From the NCBI RefSeq assembly GCF_016124325.1, contig NZ_WGNY01000022.1, forward strand, positions 1-64,000: a stretch of 64,000 nucleotides of DNA, given 5' to 3'. The position numbers were made by a program, and so were the translations under genes. The stretch's first letter is position 1; each line of letters starts with the position of its first letter. Shown here piece after piece: positions 1-6,331 of the stretch. The notes under the pieces were generated by a model that had not been told where the DNA came from, did no database searches, and saw only the letters and a program-made list of their open reading frames with translations. The DNA is from Phenylobacterium sp. (GTDB lineage Bacteria; Pseudomonadota; Alphaproteobacteria; Caulobacterales; Caulobacteraceae).

Positions 1-1
1 C

Positions 2-259
2 GGCTATCCCTCGGTGTTCGCCCACGGGATGCTGACCATGGGCATGACCGGCAAGATGCTGACCGACTATGTGGGCGACGCGCGGCTGACCAAGTACGGC
101 GTGCGCTTCACCAGCCAGGTCTGGCCGGGCGACACCCTGGAGGCCACCGCCACCATCAAGGCCGTGAACGGCGACCTGGTGGAGATGGACGTCTCGACCA
201 AGAACCAGGACGGGGTCGAGGTGCTGTCGGGCTACGCCGAGGCGCGGGTCGACCCTTAG
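2..259 (+). CDS. MaoC-like hotdog-fold dehydratase, C-terminal part
   Basis: The reading frame is open from the first bases of the window, so the true start lies upstream; about 85 residues are visible. The segment with Gly-Tyr-Pro near the left edge followed by FAHGMLTMG is the helix region of MaoC/hotdog hydratases, and RFTSQVWPGDTLEATATIK is the typical strand that follows it. Proteins of this family hydrate or dehydrate acyl-CoA thioesters in fatty-acid or polyester metabolism. The catalytic Asp/His part would lie before the window, so activity cannot be judged. The family call is fairly sure; the substrate is unknown. Confidence 0.8.
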   Translation, partial: GYPSVFAHGMLTMGMTGKMLTDYVGDARLTKYGVRFTSQVWPGDTLEATATIKAVNGDLVEMDVSTKNQDGVEVLSGYAEARVDP

Positions 260-293
260 GGGCCGCGTCGACCGCCGTGGACCGGCGGGGATG

Positions 294-367
294 CGAACCA
301 CGGATTGCACGGATGACGCGGATGAGCGCCGCGTCGAATCCGTGCGATCCGTGACATCCGTGGTTCG
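294..367. repeat. Palindromic intergenic repeat, family A copy 1
   Basis: The left arm CGAACCACGGATTGCACGGA is mirrored by a right arm ending ATCCGTGGTTCG, with further CGGAT/ATCCG units inside, so the element can fold into a long hairpin. A second copy of the same design lies at 8286-8358. It sits in the gap after the MaoC gene. No protein is encoded; this is a dispersed REP-like element. Confidence 0.8.
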
Positions 368-400
368 GAGACGAGCGCGCCTGCGGCGCGAAATACCCCA

Positions 401-544
401 TGTCATCCCGGTTTCCGCCGTGAGGCGGAAGACCGGGACCCCTAGGCCCAGGGTCCTGGGAGGATGCGCGGCGACGCCGTGCGGACTCGCCGACTTTGGC
501 GCGATGGGGTCCCGGTCTTCGGCTGCGCCGAAACCGGGATGACA
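401..544. repeat. Inverted pair of family B repeats
   Basis: Two hairpin units face each other: 401-441 begins TGTCATCCCGGTTTC and ends GACCGGGACCC, and 507-544 is the same unit reversed (GGGTCCCGGTCTTC to GAAACCGGGATGACA). The same facing pair recurs at 41589-41738. Together with the family A element at 294-367 this fills the roughly 300-base gap between the MaoC gene and the next coding region. Confidence 0.8.
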
Positions 545-557
545 GGCGTGGGGGATC

Positions 558-1081
558 TCAGGAGGTGTCGGCGGGGCAGGCGGCTTGCGCGGCGCGGCTG
601 CGCCAGGGCCGGGCGGGCGCCTCGGGGCGCGGGGCCAGGCCCAGCTCGGCCAGCAGGCGGGCGACCAGGGCCGCGACGGGAGTCTCGGCGAGCTCCTCGT
701 CGGGCAGTTCGGAAAGCTGGAACTTCACGTCGCCCACGGCCGCGGCCGTCCAGTCGGGCCGTTCGTATTCGGTCCAGATGAAGCGCCGCACCTGCTCGGC
801 CGCCTCGCGGCGCACGGTCTCGGCTCGCTCCCGGACGGCGGCCGCCCGCGCCGTGCGCTCGGCCCTGGCCTCCGACGCCGCCTCGCGCCCCAGCCGGTCG
901 CGCAGCGCCAGCGTCTGGCGCAGGTTGCGGCACTCGCGCTGGAAGACGCGCCCCAGCCGCTCGAAGGCTTCGTCGTCCTTGGCCGCCATCATCCGCCGAT
1001 GCGCCTCGCCCATCGCCGCATGCGCCATCCGCGCAGCGTCGGCCAGGAGGGCCTGGGGGTCGATGTCGAGGGCGTCGCCAG
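558..1081 (-). pseudogene. Hypothetical coiled-coil protein gene, 3' part, split by an IS element
   Basis: This frame encodes an Ala/Arg/Glu-rich, strongly helical protein with HAAMGEAHRRMM near its N-terminus and a stretch rich in ERAETVRREAAEQVRR. It runs without a stop into the left end of the insertion sequence. Removing the IS and one copy of its 8-bp target duplication joins it to ATG-TCT-GGC-GAC at 3614-3625 and restores a gene of about 175 codons beginning MSGDALDIDPQ. The split gene may still give a 182-residue product from a TTG at 1106 inside the IS end, but no ribosome binding site supports this. I do not recognise the family. Because its own promoter is 2.5 kb away, it is probably inactive. 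Confidence 0.75.
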
Positions 1082-1105
1082 GGCAGTTATATACTTGATG
1101 GAACA
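1082..1105 (+). repeat. Left terminal inverted repeat of the IS
   Basis: 24 bp, differing from the right end at two positions. It begins GGCAGTTATATAC and ends GGAACA. A TTG here (1104-1106, minus strand) could act as a substitute start for the split gene. Confidence 0.9.
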
Positions 1106-1143
1106 AGCTCGACCTGATACAAAATCAGGGACGGAGCAAGCCG

Positions 1144-2085
1144 ATGAATCTCACCGACAAAATCTTCCACGACGACGAAGCCGCCCGCCTTCACCTGGAG
1201 GCGCAGCGCTGGCCCGATGGCGCGTACTGCCCCCATTGCGGCGAGGCGGAGAAGGTCACGGAGCTTCAAGGCAAGTCCACGCGTCCCGGCACCTACATCT
1301 GCAAGTCCTGCCGTACGAAGTTCACGGTCACCGTCGGCACGATCTTCGAGCGCTCGCACATCGGGCTCGCGAAGTGGATGCTCGCCTTCCGCCTCATGGC
1401 GTCCAGCAAGAAGGGCGTCTCCGCTCACCAGCTCCACCGCTCTTTGGGGATCACCTACAAGAGCGCGTGGTTCATGGCCCATCGCATCCGTGAGGCCATG
1501 AACATGGCTCCCGAAGGCGGGCTCGGCGGCGAAGGCAAGGTCGTTGAAGCCGACGAAACCTATGTCGGCGGGAAAGAGAGCAACAAGCACCGCAACAAGC
1601 GCAACGCGAAGATGGACGTCTTCGGCGGCAAGCAAGCCGTCCTGACGCTCGTTGAGCGCGACGGCCACGCCCGTTCGTTCCACGTTCCCCGCGTCACGGC
1701 GAAGACCCTGCGCCCCATCATCGTGAAGAACGTCGACCGCGCGTCGCACCTCATGACGGACGGCGCCCGCATGTACCCCGCCGTGGGCCGTGAGTTCGCC
1801 AAGCACAGCGCCGTCGATCACGTCGCGGGCGAGTACGTCCGTGCGGGCTTCCACCACTCCAACACGGTGGAAAACTACTTCTCGATCCTGAAGCGCGGCG
1901 TGATCGGGACGTTCCACCACGTCTCCGAAGCCCACCTTGGCCGCTACCTCGCCGAGTTCGATTTCCGCTACAACACCCGCGCCGATCTGGGCTTCACCGA
2001 CGCCATGCGCGCCAACGAAATGCTCAAGGCCACCACGGGCAAACGCCTGACCTATCGGCGGCCTCGTGAAGCCGCGCACGCGTAA
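1144..2085 (+). CDS. IS1595-family (ISXO2-like) transposase
   Basis: The 313-residue protein has the two parts expected of the family. An N-terminal zinc ribbon has paired cysteines at about 29/32 and 53/56 (YCPHCGE, ICKSCRTKF). The catalytic domain has Asp137 in VEADETYVGG, Asp206 in MTDGARMY and Asn240/Glu243 in HHSNTVENYFSILKRG. These are the D-D-N/E residues used for strand cleavage and transfer. Length is normal and no stop or frameshift is seen, so the enzyme should be functional. It starts at an ATG about 40 bp inside the left terminal repeat. Confidence 0.95.
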   Translation: MNLTDKIFHDDEAARLHLEAQRWPDGAYCPHCGEAEKVTELQGKSTRPGTYICKSCRTKFTVTVGTIFERSHIGLAKWMLAFRLMASSKKGVSAHQLHRSLGITYKSAWFMAHRIREAMNMAPEGGLGGEGKVVEADETYVGGKESNKHRNKRNAKMDVFGGKQAVLTLVERDGHARSFHVPRVTAKTLRPIIVKNVDRASHLMTDGARMYPAVGREFAKHSAVDHVAGEYVRAGFHHSNTVENYFSILKRGVIGTFHHVSEAHLGRYLAEFDFRYNTRADLGFTDAMRANEMLKATTGKRLTYRRPREAAHA

Positions 2086-2118
2086 GCAGAAGGCGAGGAA
2101 GCTTCTGGCGAAGCGCCG

Positions 2119-2421
2119 TCAGGGCGCCGCCCAGTAGTCCTGCACCCACTGAAGCTCATGCGGCTGGGAAAGGCTGTACCTTATGGTCCACGGACTTCCG
2201 TATGACACCTCAGTAACGAACATTCTCGCGGCCGGCGCGATCCCGGTAAGCAATCCCTGGAGGCTCTCCGCGCTGATCGCCGCGCCGCTGAGATCAACAA
2301 TCAGCCACGTGTTTGGCAGATGATGCCACCATCCAATATTTGGACCTGGAAGCGCCGCCGCGATCTGGCGCTCCTGCTCGGGGGTAAGAGGTTCCGTGAC
2401 AAGTACAAAACGCCGCTTCAT
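2119..2421 (-). CDS. Hypothetical protein, IS passenger gene
   Basis: This gene encodes about 100 residues (MKRRFVLVTEPLTPEQERQI at the start, ending in DYWAAP) and is convergent with the transposase inside the IS. The text has a natural composition with many Trp/Tyr and a predicted alpha/beta pattern, and base composition is lower in GC than the chromosome around it. It has no signal peptide or membrane segment. I do not recognise the family. It lies downstream of two shorter genes on the same strand, so the three may form a small operon that travels with the element. Confidence 0.6.
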   Translation of the reverse strand: MKRRFVLVTEPLTPEQERQIAAALPGPNIGWWHHLPNTWLIVDLSGAAISAESLQGLLTGIAPAARMFVTEVSYGSPWTIRYSLSQPHELQWVQDYWAAP

Positions 2422-2524
2422 GCAGCGCCTCCGGACGCTTCGTCGTGTCGCCCTCCTCCAGAGAACGACCCAGCAGGCTCATCAAGTTGGGCGGCAGACC
2501 CTTCACAGGTTCATCGTCAGCCAT
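2294..2524 (-). CDS. Small hypothetical protein overlapping the next gene, IS passenger
   Basis: The frame starts ATG at 2524 and reads MADDEPVKGLPPNLMSLLGR, then continues to residue 76. Only about the first 35 residues look like protein. After the point where the next gene starts in another frame (2421), the text becomes Cys/Ser/Arg-rich and shadow-like. It could be a real overlapping gene, or the N-terminus of a longer protein whose second half is now read from 2421 after a frameshift. I cannot decide between these. Confidence 0.35.
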   Translation of the reverse strand: MADDEPVKGLPPNLMSLLGRSLEEGDTTKRPEALHEAAFCTCHGTSYPRAGAPDRGGASRSKYWMVASSAKHVADC

Positions 2525-2539
2525 GAACCAAGCTTATAC

Positions 2540-2674
2540 TTAAGGCTTGGCCTTGCGAGTCTTTCTCGGCTGGGCCGGCTTGTGCGGCTTCGGCGGCATC
2601 TTCAGCGCGTTCGCCACGCCGCGTTCAAAGCGCTCTTGAGCGCCAGGTTCATCCTTGGGGGGCTTATCGGTCAT
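2540..2674 (-). CDS. 44-residue basic protein, IS passenger
   Basis: The gene starts ATG at 2674 with a good ribosome binding site (GAGGAAAGG seven bases upstream) and ends TAA at 2540. The product begins MTDKPPKDEPGAQERFERGV and ends with a Lys/Pro/Arg-rich tail. I recall similar short hypothetical proteins with an acidic start, an ERF-E-G core and a KPPKPHK-like tail from alphaproteobacterial mobile regions, but no function is known to me. Its start codon overlaps that of the divergent gene at 2673, so the two share a CATG. Confidence 0.65.
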   Translation of the reverse strand: MTDKPPKDEPGAQERFERGVANALKMPPKPHKPAQPRKTRKAKP

Positions 2675-3518
2675 GCAACCTTTCCTCGCCTCACGACTGA
2701 AGATAGGTCGCGCCGCTCAGCATGTCGCCATTCTGCGAGGCGAAGTCGCGGCCTTCATGGCGCGGCGGCCAATTTATTCGCTGGTAGAGCCCCATCCAGA
2801 AAACGAAACGCTTTGGGCCTGGGCGGTCAGGATCAAGGAGGCCGTCCCCCCGACATGGGCTCCAATCATCGGCGACGTCATCCACAATCTGCGCGCCTCG
2901 CTAGACCTCATGGCCTGCGACGTTGTGCGGATCGCCGATCCAACCGCCCCCCTCGACAATGTCTACTTCCCGTTCGCAAAGCGCGCCGAAGAGCTAGACG
3001 CAATGATCGAAAGACGAATGGCGGGCGCCCCGAAAGAGGCCCACGACCTCGTACGCCAAATGAAACCGTATCCCGGCGGAAACGACGTGCTGCGCGGCGT
3101 CCACGAACTAGACATCATCGACAAGCATCAGGCGCTCCTGCCCGTCGCAGGCCACATCAGAAGCCCTAACGGCGGCGGCGTTACGTCAGGAGAACTTCTG
3201 GCCGGAACCGAACCCACGAGTGGTTTCTTCGATCCGCGCAATCACCCAGCCGCGACGCTCGGCGTTTCAGCCGTCGACTTCCGGCTCGTATTTCCCAATC
3301 AGGGACCCTTCGAAGGGCGGGAACTCCTCCCAACGATTGAGGATCTGATCAAGGATTTCGCGGGCGTTGTGGACGCGTTCGAGACGCTCAGCCTCGGTAC
3401 AGTCGCCGAACCTCTTACGAACGTCATGTCGCTGCGCGAGTTCGAGATGATCACTGGACTCCCTGAGGGGATGTACCAGTTCGGAACCTTCGGACGTCCC
3501 GCTGACGGGGAAGGGTGA
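2673..3518 (+). CDS. Hypothetical protein (HNLRASLD motif family), IS passenger
   Basis: The product is about 281 residues starting MQPFLASRLKIGRAAQHV. An alternative TTG start six codons upstream is less likely because the ATG follows a G-rich stretch. The segment IIGDVIHNLRASLDLMACDV at about residues 65-85 is the mark of a widespread uncharacterised family in which DxLHNLRxALD precedes a mixed alpha/beta region. No signal peptide or membrane span is visible. It is the last gene before the right end of the IS, and its GC is lower than that of the host genes. Function unknown. Confidence 0.75.
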   Translation: MQPFLASRLKIGRAAQHVAILRGEVAAFMARRPIYSLVEPHPENETLWAWAVRIKEAVPPTWAPIIGDVIHNLRASLDLMACDVVRIADPTAPLDNVYFPFAKRAEELDAMIERRMAGAPKEAHDLVRQMKPYPGGNDVLRGVHELDIIDKHQALLPVAGHIRSPNGGGVTSGELLAGTEPTSGFFDPRNHPAATLGVSAVDFRLVFPNQGPFEGRELLPTIEDLIKDFAGVVDAFETLSLGTVAEPLTNVMSLREFEMITGLPEGMYQFGTFGRPADGEG

Positions 3519-3589
3519 CATTCTATCCTCGATCCCGAGGGCGGCTATCTACTTATCGGAGCGCAGGCCTGTCAGAGCGAATCTAGGTC

Positions 3590-3613
3590 TGTTCCATAAA
3601 GTATACAACTGCC
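3590..3613 (-). repeat. Right terminal inverted repeat of the IS
   Basis: 24 bp. Read inward on the minus strand it starts GGCAGTTGTATAC and ends GGAACA, matching the left end at 22 of 24 positions. It is followed directly by the target duplication GTCGCCAG at 3614-3621. Confidence 0.9.
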
Positions 3614-3625
3614 GTCGCCAGACAT
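3614..3625 (-). pseudogene. 5' fragment (first four codons) of the IS-split hypothetical gene
   Basis: The minus strand reads ATG-TCT-GGC-GAC before the IS begins. Joined to 558-1073 across one target duplication copy, these codons restore an unbroken frame, which identifies the original start codon. The last eight bases belong to the duplication. Confidence 0.75.
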
Positions 3626-3640
3626 GAACAAAAAGAGAAC
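3626..3640 (-). promoter_or_regulatory. SOS (LexA) box upstream of the IS-split gene
   Basis: On the minus strand the sequence is GTTC-TCTTTTT-GTTC, an exact match to the direct-repeat GTTC-N7-GTTC operator known for alphaproteobacterial LexA. It touches the original ATG at 3625. A TTGACA lies upstream (3656-3661), placing the box over the expected -10 region. That layout suggests a leaderless mRNA repressed by LexA. A third GTTC half-site sits at 3646-3649. Seen: motif and position. Inferred: regulation. Confidence 0.6.
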
Positions 3641-3785
3641 ATAGGGAACCTAAAATGTCAAGGTCGGCCGGCGCGGATGCGTCCCGAAACGCCCGGACGC
3701 CGGGCCGGCAGGCGGAACGTCTCGGCTCAGGTCACGTTGTTCACCGCGGCGGAGGGCCAACGACTTCAAGCAGAAAAGAGGCCGA

Positions 3786-4490
3786 ATGCCTGACGCCGCG
3801 CCACCGTTCAGGAACAAGTTGCTCGCCGGGCTTTCGAACGCCGACCTCGACCTCTTGAAGCCCGCCCTGGAACCCATCGACCTTCAATTCCGCGAAAACA
3901 TCGAAAGGTCCCGCGAGCGGATTCCCTACGCCTACTTCTTCGAAACGGGATTGGCCTCGGTGGTGGCCCGCTCGAAGGGCGGCCGAGAGGTGGAGGTCGG
4001 CCTCATCGGCTTCGAAGGCATGAGCGGGCTGGGCTTGGTCCTCGGGGACGACATAGCCCTCAACGACGCGTTCATGCAGGCGCCCGCCAAGGCGGTCGGC
4101 ATCGAGGCGGCCAGGTTGGTCGCGTGCCTCGAACAGAGCCCCACGCTGCGCGTGCGCCTGCTGCGCTACGCCCACGTGTTCCTGAGCCAGATCGCGCAGA
4201 CCGCGGTGTCGAACGGCCGCGCGACGATCGAGGAGCGTCTCGCACGCTGGCTGGTGATGGCCCACGACCGCCTGGGCGACGAGTTCGAGTTCACGCACGA
4301 GTTCCTGTCGATCATGCTGGGCGTGCGAAGGCCCGGGGTGACGGTGGCGTTGCACTTCCTGGAGGGCGACGGCCTGATCCGCTCGACGCGCGGCGTCGTC
4401 TCGATCATCGACCGCGAGGGCCTGATCGAGGCGTCCAACGGCGGCTACGGCGGGCCGGAGGCCGACTACGCGAGGCTTCTCGAAAGCTGA
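3786..4490 (+). CDS. Crp/Fnr-family transcriptional regulator
   Basis: The 234-residue protein has an N-terminal cyclic-nucleotide-binding-like beta-roll (about 20-130; FFETGLASVVARSKGGREVE is the typical sheet). A long dimer helix rich in RLLRYAHVFLSQIAQTA follows, then a Crp-type winged helix (about 150-220, EFLSIMLGVRRPGVTVALHF, wing STRGVVSIID). It lacks the four cysteines of FNR, so an iron-sulfur sensor is unlikely. Length is normal and the start ATG follows an AGAAAAGAGG-like site. Its stop overlaps the tail of the convergent kinase gene by 25 bp. The signal it senses is unknown. Confidence 0.9.
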   Translation: MPDAAPPFRNKLLAGLSNADLDLLKPALEPIDLQFRENIERSRERIPYAYFFETGLASVVARSKGGREVEVGLIGFEGMSGLGLVLGDDIALNDAFMQAPAKAVGIEAARLVACLEQSPTLRVRLLRYAHVFLSQIAQTAVSNGRATIEERLARWLVMAHDRLGDEFEFTHEFLSIMLGVRRPGVTVALHFLEGDGLIRSTRGVVSIIDREGLIEASNGGYGGPEADYARLLES

Positions 4491-5122
4491 GCGAGCGGAA
4501 TGGTCAGGGTGAAGCGGGCCCCGGACTCCGAACTGGCGTCGAAGCGGCCGCCAAGCTGGCGCGTGATCGCGCGGATCACCGACAGGCCCAGGCCGCGCCC
4601 CCGGCTGGGAGAGAAGTTGTCGGGCAGACCCAGGCCCCCGTCGGCGACGACCAGGCGCAGGTGGGCCTCCTCGCGGCGGCACCGAATGCAGACGCGCCCG
4701 CCGCCCTTGCCCGCGTAGCCGTGCTTGGCCGCGTTGAGGCAGAGCTCGTTGATGACGATGGCCAGATCCTGGGCCACCTCGCCCGGCACGATCACGGACT
4801 CGGCGTCGATGCTGCACTCGAGGCCGGTGCTCTCGGCGATCTCCGGGCAGAAGTCGGCCAGAAAGGGCTTCAGATCGACCTGTGAATCGGCGCTGTGCGT
4901 ATAGAGGTGCCGGTGGACCTTGCCGACAGCCTTCAGGCGCGCCGCGGCCATGGTGAATGCTTCGCGCACGGCCGGATCGTCGAAGCCCCGGCCCTGGCGT
5001 TCGAGGAAGCCGCAGGCGAGTTGCAGGCTGTTGGCGATGCGATGGTGCGCCTCGCGCAGTTCGCGCTCCTTGCGGGTCAGGGCCGTCCGAAGCTCGGCGA
5101 TGTCGTCCGGCTCGAAATTCAT
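4466..5122 (-). CDS. Sensorless HisKA_2-type histidine kinase
   Basis: I chose the ATG at 5122 (MNFEPDDIAELRTALTRKER) because the sequence further upstream reads like non-coding DNA. The 218-residue protein has no membrane span or PAS domain. It begins with a short coiled coil and the phosphoacceptor motif REAHHRIANSL (His27), followed by a HATPase domain with Asn125/Glu126 (INELCLNAAKHG), a DGGLGL G1 box and a RGRGLGLSV G2 box. Such small kinases are cytoplasmic and usually take their input from a partner. The tail overlaps the convergent Crp/Fnr gene. Its response regulator is not adjacent. Confidence 0.85.
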   Translation of the reverse strand: MNFEPDDIAELRTALTRKERELREAHHRIANSLQLACGFLERQGRGFDDPAVREAFTMAAARLKAVGKVHRHLYTHSADSQVDLKPFLADFCPEIAESTGLECSIDAESVIVPGEVAQDLAIVINELCLNAAKHGYAGKGGGRVCIRCRREEAHLRLVVADGGLGLPDNFSPSRGRGLGLSVIRAITRQLGGRFDASSESGARFTLTIPLAQLSRSLA

Positions 5123-5248
5123 CCGCGATGCCCCGACATCCGCCGGTGGCCGCGGAATGCGGCCGGACCCGGCCCCGGACGACCCCGAGGCGGTCCAGCA
5201 TGTCGGACGAGCCTCGCAAATCGAGGACGACATCAGCAACCTGAATAC

Positions 5249-5266
5249 GTGTCCGAAAACGTACAC
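5249..5266. promoter_or_regulatory. Operator-like inverted repeat between divergent genes
   Basis: GTGTCCG-AAAA-CGTACAC forms an inverted repeat with six of seven matching arm positions in the 200-bp divergent promoter region between the small kinase (start 5122) and the 72-residue protein gene (start 5325). No binding protein can be named. Confidence 0.3.
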
Positions 5267-5324
5267 AGCCCCCGCGCTCTGCTGGAGAGGTCTAGGGTGG
5301 CGGTTGGGGGAGACAGGAAGCGCG

Positions 5325-5543
5325 ATGCGCCAGGTGGAAATGACCCTACGCCCCGGTTCGGAAGGCTGGTGGCTCGACTGCGACCTTCCCCTGGAGCCCA
5401 CCTACTATTGCTCGGGCGGGAATGCCGAGCGCGTCGCCGGCGAGATCGCGATCCGGATCAGCGACACCGGGCGTGACGTGCGGCTGGTGATCTTCGACCG
5501 CAATCTCGGGATCGTCGCGACGCGCCGCTACTTCGGCGCCTGA
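5325..5543 (+). CDS. Small hypothetical protein, DUF2188-like
   Basis: I chose ATG 5325 because AGGAAG lies nine bases before it. The 72-residue product begins MRQVEMTLRPGSEGWWLDCD and ends ATRRYFGA. The pattern (a strand with a Trp pair, a helix containing AERVAGEIAIRI, then LVIFDRNLGIV) resembles the short DUF2188 fold, in which the last strand reads like IHxxDGRI. This is a resemblance only. It is cytoplasmic and has no operon partner. Confidence 0.65.
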   Translation: MRQVEMTLRPGSEGWWLDCDLPLEPTYYCSGGNAERVAGEIAIRISDTGRDVRLVIFDRNLGIVATRRYFGA

Positions 5544-5572
5544 CCGGGGCGGCGCCAGGGGCAGGCGCCGAC

Positions 5573-5594
5573 GCGCCTCGCCCATCGCCGCATG
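5573..5594. other. Short relic related to the IS-split hypothetical gene
   Basis: Twenty-two bases here are identical to 1001-1022 in the split gene. On the minus strand they encode HAAMGEAR, and the context extends to ARAHAAMGEARRR. No open gene with a start continues around it, so it looks like a decayed fragment of a related gene between 5543 and 5608. Confidence 0.35.
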
Positions 5595-5607
5595 GGCGCG
5601 GGCATCG

Positions 5608-6138
5608 CTAGACGCCCGGCATTCGATCCTTTTCGGTGTAGGTGCGGCCGTCCCACGGCCAGCCGGGCGGAGCATCGTTCCAGTCGACGTTGCGGGAAAA
5701 GAGCCCGCTCATCTGGAAGCCGCCGTTGAAGTCCATCACGTCGCATTCGATATGCGTGCGGCTGGTGTGGCAGCCCATCCGGCCGAGATCCCAATAGCCG
5801 CCCGGGCGCAAGACCTTGGCGTGCTTTGCCTGCTCATCCGACTGGAGCACGTGAAGCTCGTCCGGGTAGTCGTCGTGATAGTAGTTGGCGCGACATTGGT
5901 CGTTCTTGCAGGCGATGGTGACGCGTCCGTTCGCGCAAGCGATCCATCCCCCATTGACCCGACATGTGACGGACCGATCCGCGATTGTGTAGAGGCCGTC
6001 CGCAAATGGAATGATCGCGCTGGATTCCGACGGGCGGGCGCCTGGACGGGACCCTGCGGCAGCCAATCCAGCGCCGACGATCAGGCCGACGCCGCCGCCG
6101 AGCGCCAGGGCGAGAAGGGTGTTCCGCAAGGCTTTCAC
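5608..6138 (-). CDS. Cys-rich exported hypothetical protein, paralogue 1
   Basis: The start is the GTG at 6138 (VKALRNTLLALALGGGVGLI), matching the paralogue at 6332-6844. The 176-residue product has an N-terminal signal peptide or membrane anchor. The mature domain has six cysteines shared with the paralogue: two flank NGGWIA, two lie in the next 10-15 residues and two are in GCHTSRTHIEC. The spacing suggests three disulfides outside the cytoplasm. The C-terminus GLFSRNVDWNDAPPGWPWDG is also shared. The family is unknown to me. The promoter carries an SOS-type box, so DNA damage may induce it. Confidence 0.7.
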   Translation of the reverse strand: MKALRNTLLALALGGGVGLIVGAGLAAAGSRPGARPSESSAIIPFADGLYTIADRSVTCRVNGGWIACANGRVTIACKNDQCRANYYHDDYPDELHVLQSDEQAKHAKVLRPGGYWDLGRMGCHTSRTHIECDVMDFNGGFQMSGLFSRNVDWNDAPPGWPWDGRTYTEKDRMPGV

Positions 6139-6157
6139 TCCATGATGGCGCCTGTTG

Positions 6158-6172
6158 GAACAATAAGCGAAC
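6158..6172 (-). promoter_or_regulatory. SOS (LexA) box upstream of Cys-rich paralogue 1
   Basis: On the plus strand the sequence is GAAC-AATAAGC-GAAC, i.e. GTTC-N7-GTTC on the coding strand, 19 bp before the GTG start at 6138. The same box, with one spacer change, precedes the second paralogue at 6864-6878. Confidence 0.55.
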
Positions 6173-6220
6173 GCGACTGTGTGGCAAGCGCGGCGTCGGT
6201 GGGGCGTGCGCCTGGGGCTT

Positions 6221-6301
6221 GCCCTCTCCACCATCGGCTCTGCGGCCTTCGGCCTCGGCCGACGGTCCCCCTCTCCCGCGGGGCGCGGGAGAGGAAGGGT
6301 G
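6221..6301. repeat. Pyrimidine-rich dispersed repeat
   Basis: It starts TGCCCTCTCCACC and holds a hairpin CTCTCCCGCGGGGCGCGGGAGAGG near the right end (in part CTCTCCCGCG / CGCGGGAGAG). Similar CCCTCTCC / GGAGAGGG elements occur at 27829-27937 and 29461-29648. It separates the two Cys-rich paralogues. Confidence 0.55.
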
Positions 6302-6331
6302 CTCCGCCTCAGCGCATGCGCGACGGCATCG

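Larger units (their letters stand above)
1082..3613. mobile_element. IS1595-superfamily insertion sequence with passenger genes
   Basis: The ends are 24-bp inverted repeats matching at 22 positions: the left starts GGCAGTTATATAC, and the right, read inward, starts GGCAGTTGTATAC. Both sides carry the same 8-bp sequence GTCGCCAG (1074-1081 and 3614-3621), the direct target duplication expected for IS1595-type transposition. Inside are one ISXO2-like transposase gene and, to its right, about 1.5 kb of lower-GC DNA with passenger genes. At 2532 bp it is much longer than a one-gene IS1595 member. The intact transposase and target duplication suggest a fairly recent insertion. Subgroup assignment would need a comparison with reference elements. 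Confidence 0.92.

Noticed and set aside
1104..1106. TTG inside the IS end as a new start for the split gene
   Set aside because: It opens the frame, but no ribosome site or promoter supports it, so I treat the gene as disrupted.
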